NCBI GenBank assembly: GCA_009782165.1
Contig: WQUH01000009.1
Span: 1-8,079, forward strand
Length of the DNA stretch: 8,079 nt
Source of the DNA: Pseudomonadota bacterium
GTDB taxonomy: Bacteria > Desulfobacterota > Desulfobulbia > Desulfobulbales > Desulfobulbaceae
Reading direction: 5' to 3'
Below, piece by piece: positions 6,292-8,079 of this stretch. The notes under the pieces were generated by a model. That model was not told the origin of the DNA. It saw only the letters and a list, made by a program, of their open reading frames with translations, and searched no databases. The position numbers and the translations under genes were made by a program. Positions within the stretch are counted from its first letter, which is position 1, and every line of letters starts with the position of its first letter.

Positions 6292-8061
6292 ATGACCGAT
6301 GCCATCTCCGCATTGTACCGCCGCCACCTTCCCGAGGCGCACCAGCACAGCGGGTCATTGCAGGCGCCATGCCCCTTCTGCCTCCGGCAGGGCAAGCCGC
6401 AGGCAGGGATCCTGACCGTCCATCTCAATCCGGACAGTTTTTTCCACGGATACTTCCATTGCCGTCAGCACTGCGTCCCCGGCGGATTCCCCCTGCATTT
6501 CGCCAGAACCAGCGGCATCGGCCTGGCCGAGGCGCCCGGTTACGACCCTGACCGCGACTATTTCGGCCGCGATATCGATTATCCGGCCGCGAACCTCAAC
6601 CACGAGTTGGCCGGATTCACCGAAAAATTGGCCGAAGAATCGCTCGACTTCTTCCGGCAGGCAGCGATTGCGCCCGAAACCCTGCTCGAGTTGCGGGTCG
6701 GCTACAACGGCCGCTATCTGGTCTATCCCTATATCCAGGCCAACGGCAACTGCTATGCGGCCCGCTGCGTCCATCCGGAGCGGCCCGAGGATTTCTTCTG
6801 GCACGGCGACGAGCGTTTTGCCGGCGAACGTTTTCGCCTCTTCAATGCCCCGGAGATCGACCACTGCGAAAACGGCGCCCTCTTTCTGGTGACAGGCGAG
6901 CACAACCTGCTGCCGCTGAAACAACTGGGCCTGCCGGGGATCGCCGTTCCCGCGGCGTCAGACCTCGAACACCTCGATCCCCAGCGGTTGAGCTGGATCC
7001 GGACCATCTTTCTCTGGGTCGATCACAGTGCTGAATCCGAGGCCCTGGCCCGGAGTTTCGCCACCAGAACCGGCTACAAGGTGCGGATCATCCGCTGGCC
7101 GGAGCAGGCCGCCCGCAACAGTTCCATCTGGCAACTGGCTGTGGCCGGCGGCCCTCAGTTTCAGCGGCAGGTGTTCACCCTCATCAAACAGGCGCGGGCC
7201 TTTTCGCCCTTTGCCACTCCGGCCGGAGAGTTTCAGACCTTCCGCGAACGCCTGCTCCAGGAGTCCGGCGCCTCCTATGCCAATCTGACCGGCGGGTTCG
7301 CCAGAATGGACCAGGCGCTGGGCGGCATCCACGGCATCAACATCATGGGCGGGACGCCCAAGGCGGGCAAATCGGCCTTTTTCATCCAGATCGCCTCGGA
7401 CATGGCCCTGCGCAAGATCCCGGTTTTGTACTACGACTTTGAAAACGGCCGGCAGAAGATCTATCTGCGCATCCTCAGCCGGCTCAGCCGCCTCGCCATC
7501 GACCAAATCAAAGATCCCGCCCTGCCCGCCGACGACCGCCAGCGGCTGGCGCAGACCGAACAGATGCTGCGCGCCCTGCTCAACTGGCTGCGGGTCATCA
7601 ACGACCGCCGGCTCTCGCCCGAAACCATGCGGCGGCACATCGATTTTCTTCGCCATGAAACCAACAGCGACTACACCGTGGTGGTCATCGACAGCCTGCA
7701 CAAACTGCCCTTCAAAGACATCAGCCAAAAGCGCAGCGGCATCGACGGCTGGCTGCGCCAACTGGAGGCGATCCGCGATGAACTGGGGGCCGCCTTTCTG
7801 GTGATCTCCGAACTCGAACGCAACCCCGAAGGTCAATTCGACCAGCAACCCCACCTCGGCTCATTCAAGGGATCGGGCGACATCGGCTATTCCGCCGACA
7901 ACGCCATGGTCTTCCTCAGCCAATGGGATCCCTTTGCCGACACCTCTCCCCACCACCGCTGCAACGAACTCTGGCTGGTGGCCAGCCGCGAGCAGAGTCC
8001 GGGGCGGATCGCCTCGTACCGGCTCGATTACCCCTACTGGGGATTCACGGAAGAAGCGTAG
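6292..8061 (+). CDS. Primase-helicase-like protein: zinc finger, degenerate TOPRIM, DnaB-type RecA motor
   Basis: The 589-residue protein has the order of phage T7 gp4-like primase-helicases. A zinc finger is formed by CPFC (27-30) and CRQHC (57-61). A primase-like core follows (about 135-260), with the strand GRYLVYPYIQANG (140-152) and TOPRIM positions at LVTGEHN (199-205) and LWVDHS (241-246). Compared with the usual EGExD and DxD motifs, the first Glu is Thr201, the Asp is Asn205, and the second Asp is Ser246, so metal-dependent priming is doubtful. The motor domain (about 330-589) is intact: Walker A GGTPKAGKS (353-361), a catalytic Glu in YYDFENG (Glu384), Walker B VVVID (463-467), SELER (506-510, where DnaB has SQLNR) and KGSGDIGYSAD (526-536). 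It would be a hexameric DNA or RNA translocase. The ribosome binding site is weak. A stop (TAG) occurs at 8059-8061. No phage genes are seen nearby. Confidence 0.85.
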   Translation: MTDAISALYRRHLPEAHQHSGSLQAPCPFCLRQGKPQAGILTVHLNPDSFFHGYFHCRQHCVPGGFPLHFARTSGIGLAEAPGYDPDRDYFGRDIDYPAANLNHELAGFTEKLAEESLDFFRQAAIAPETLLELRVGYNGRYLVYPYIQANGNCYAARCVHPERPEDFFWHGDERFAGERFRLFNAPEIDHCENGALFLVTGEHNLLPLKQLGLPGIAVPAASDLEHLDPQRLSWIRTIFLWVDHSAESEALARSFATRTGYKVRIIRWPEQAARNSSIWQLAVAGGPQFQRQVFTLIKQARAFSPFATPAGEFQTFRERLLQESGASYANLTGGFARMDQALGGIHGINIMGGTPKAGKSAFFIQIASDMALRKIPVLYYDFENGRQKIYLRILSRLSRLAIDQIKDPALPADDRQRLAQTEQMLRALLNWLRVINDRRLSPETMRRHIDFLRHETNSDYTVVVIDSLHKLPFKDISQKRSGIDGWLRQLEAIRDELGAAFLVISELERNPEGQFDQQPHLGSFKGSGDIGYSADNAMVFLSQWDPFADTSPHHRCNELWLVASREQSPGRIASYRLDYPYWGFTEEA

Positions 8062-8079
8062 TCTTTATCCCAGAACAGC

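Noticed and set aside
6958..7854. Minus-strand 298-codon open frame opposite the helicase domain
   Set aside because: It mirrors the codon bias of the intact primase-helicase gene. No domain or ribosome binding site supports it.
6292..8061. Prophage or mobile element, suggested by the gp4-like primase-helicase
   Set aside because: No integrase, structural phage gene, attachment repeat or change in base composition is visible inside the window, and the gene follows chromosomal housekeeping genes. What lies beyond 8079 cannot be judged.

Overview
The window is a GC-rich stretch of bacterial chromosome with dense, mostly housekeeping genes. Gene order (tRNA-Gly, rplM, rpsI, then argC, truA, maf), a lipoprotein of a type I associate with Geobacter-like bacteria, and a CRP-fold/PilZ signalling protein suggest Desulfobacterota (the former Deltaproteobacteria). 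This placement rests on gene content and order alone, so family or genus cannot be given.

Left arm, minus strand (23-1361): hisB (imidazoleglycerol-phosphate dehydratase) is followed downstream by a small secreted lipoprotein gene with a GTG start fixed by a strong Shine-Dalgarno. A 331-base intergenic region (1362-1692) separates this arm from the plus-strand genes. It holds a candidate minus-strand promoter for hisB, a GC-rich structured hisB leader and the plus-strand promoter of the tRNA.

Centre, plus strand (1638-2758): a good sigma70-type promoter precedes tRNA-Gly(GCC), then a short hairpin with nine Ts, then rplM and rpsI (ribosomal proteins L13 and S9). The block ends in a perfect 12-bp hairpin with a T tract. 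With little room for another promoter, the ribosomal-protein genes probably depend on read-through from the tRNA promoter.

argC-truA-maf (2795-5219) is a tight operon. argC and truA overlap by one base (TGATG), and truA and maf are 5 bases apart. It links arginine synthesis, tRNA pseudouridylation and nucleotide-pool house-cleaning. argC starts only 37 bases after the rpsI terminator, which leaves no room for its own promoter after that hairpin.

Right arm (5220-8061): a 256-base leader with a candidate promoter precedes a two-domain protein. Its N-terminal CRP-like cyclic-nucleotide fold lacks the phosphate-binding Arg, and its C-terminal PilZ domain keeps the c-di-GMP-binding residues. After 36 bases comes a 589-residue protein with the layout of a phage T7 gp4-like primase-helicase: zinc finger, TOPRIM and DnaB-type RecA motor. 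Its TOPRIM acidic residues appear to be lost, while its ATPase motifs are intact. This pair is the least ordinary part of the window. No CRISPR array, insertion sequence, rRNA or clear mobile-element boundary is visible.
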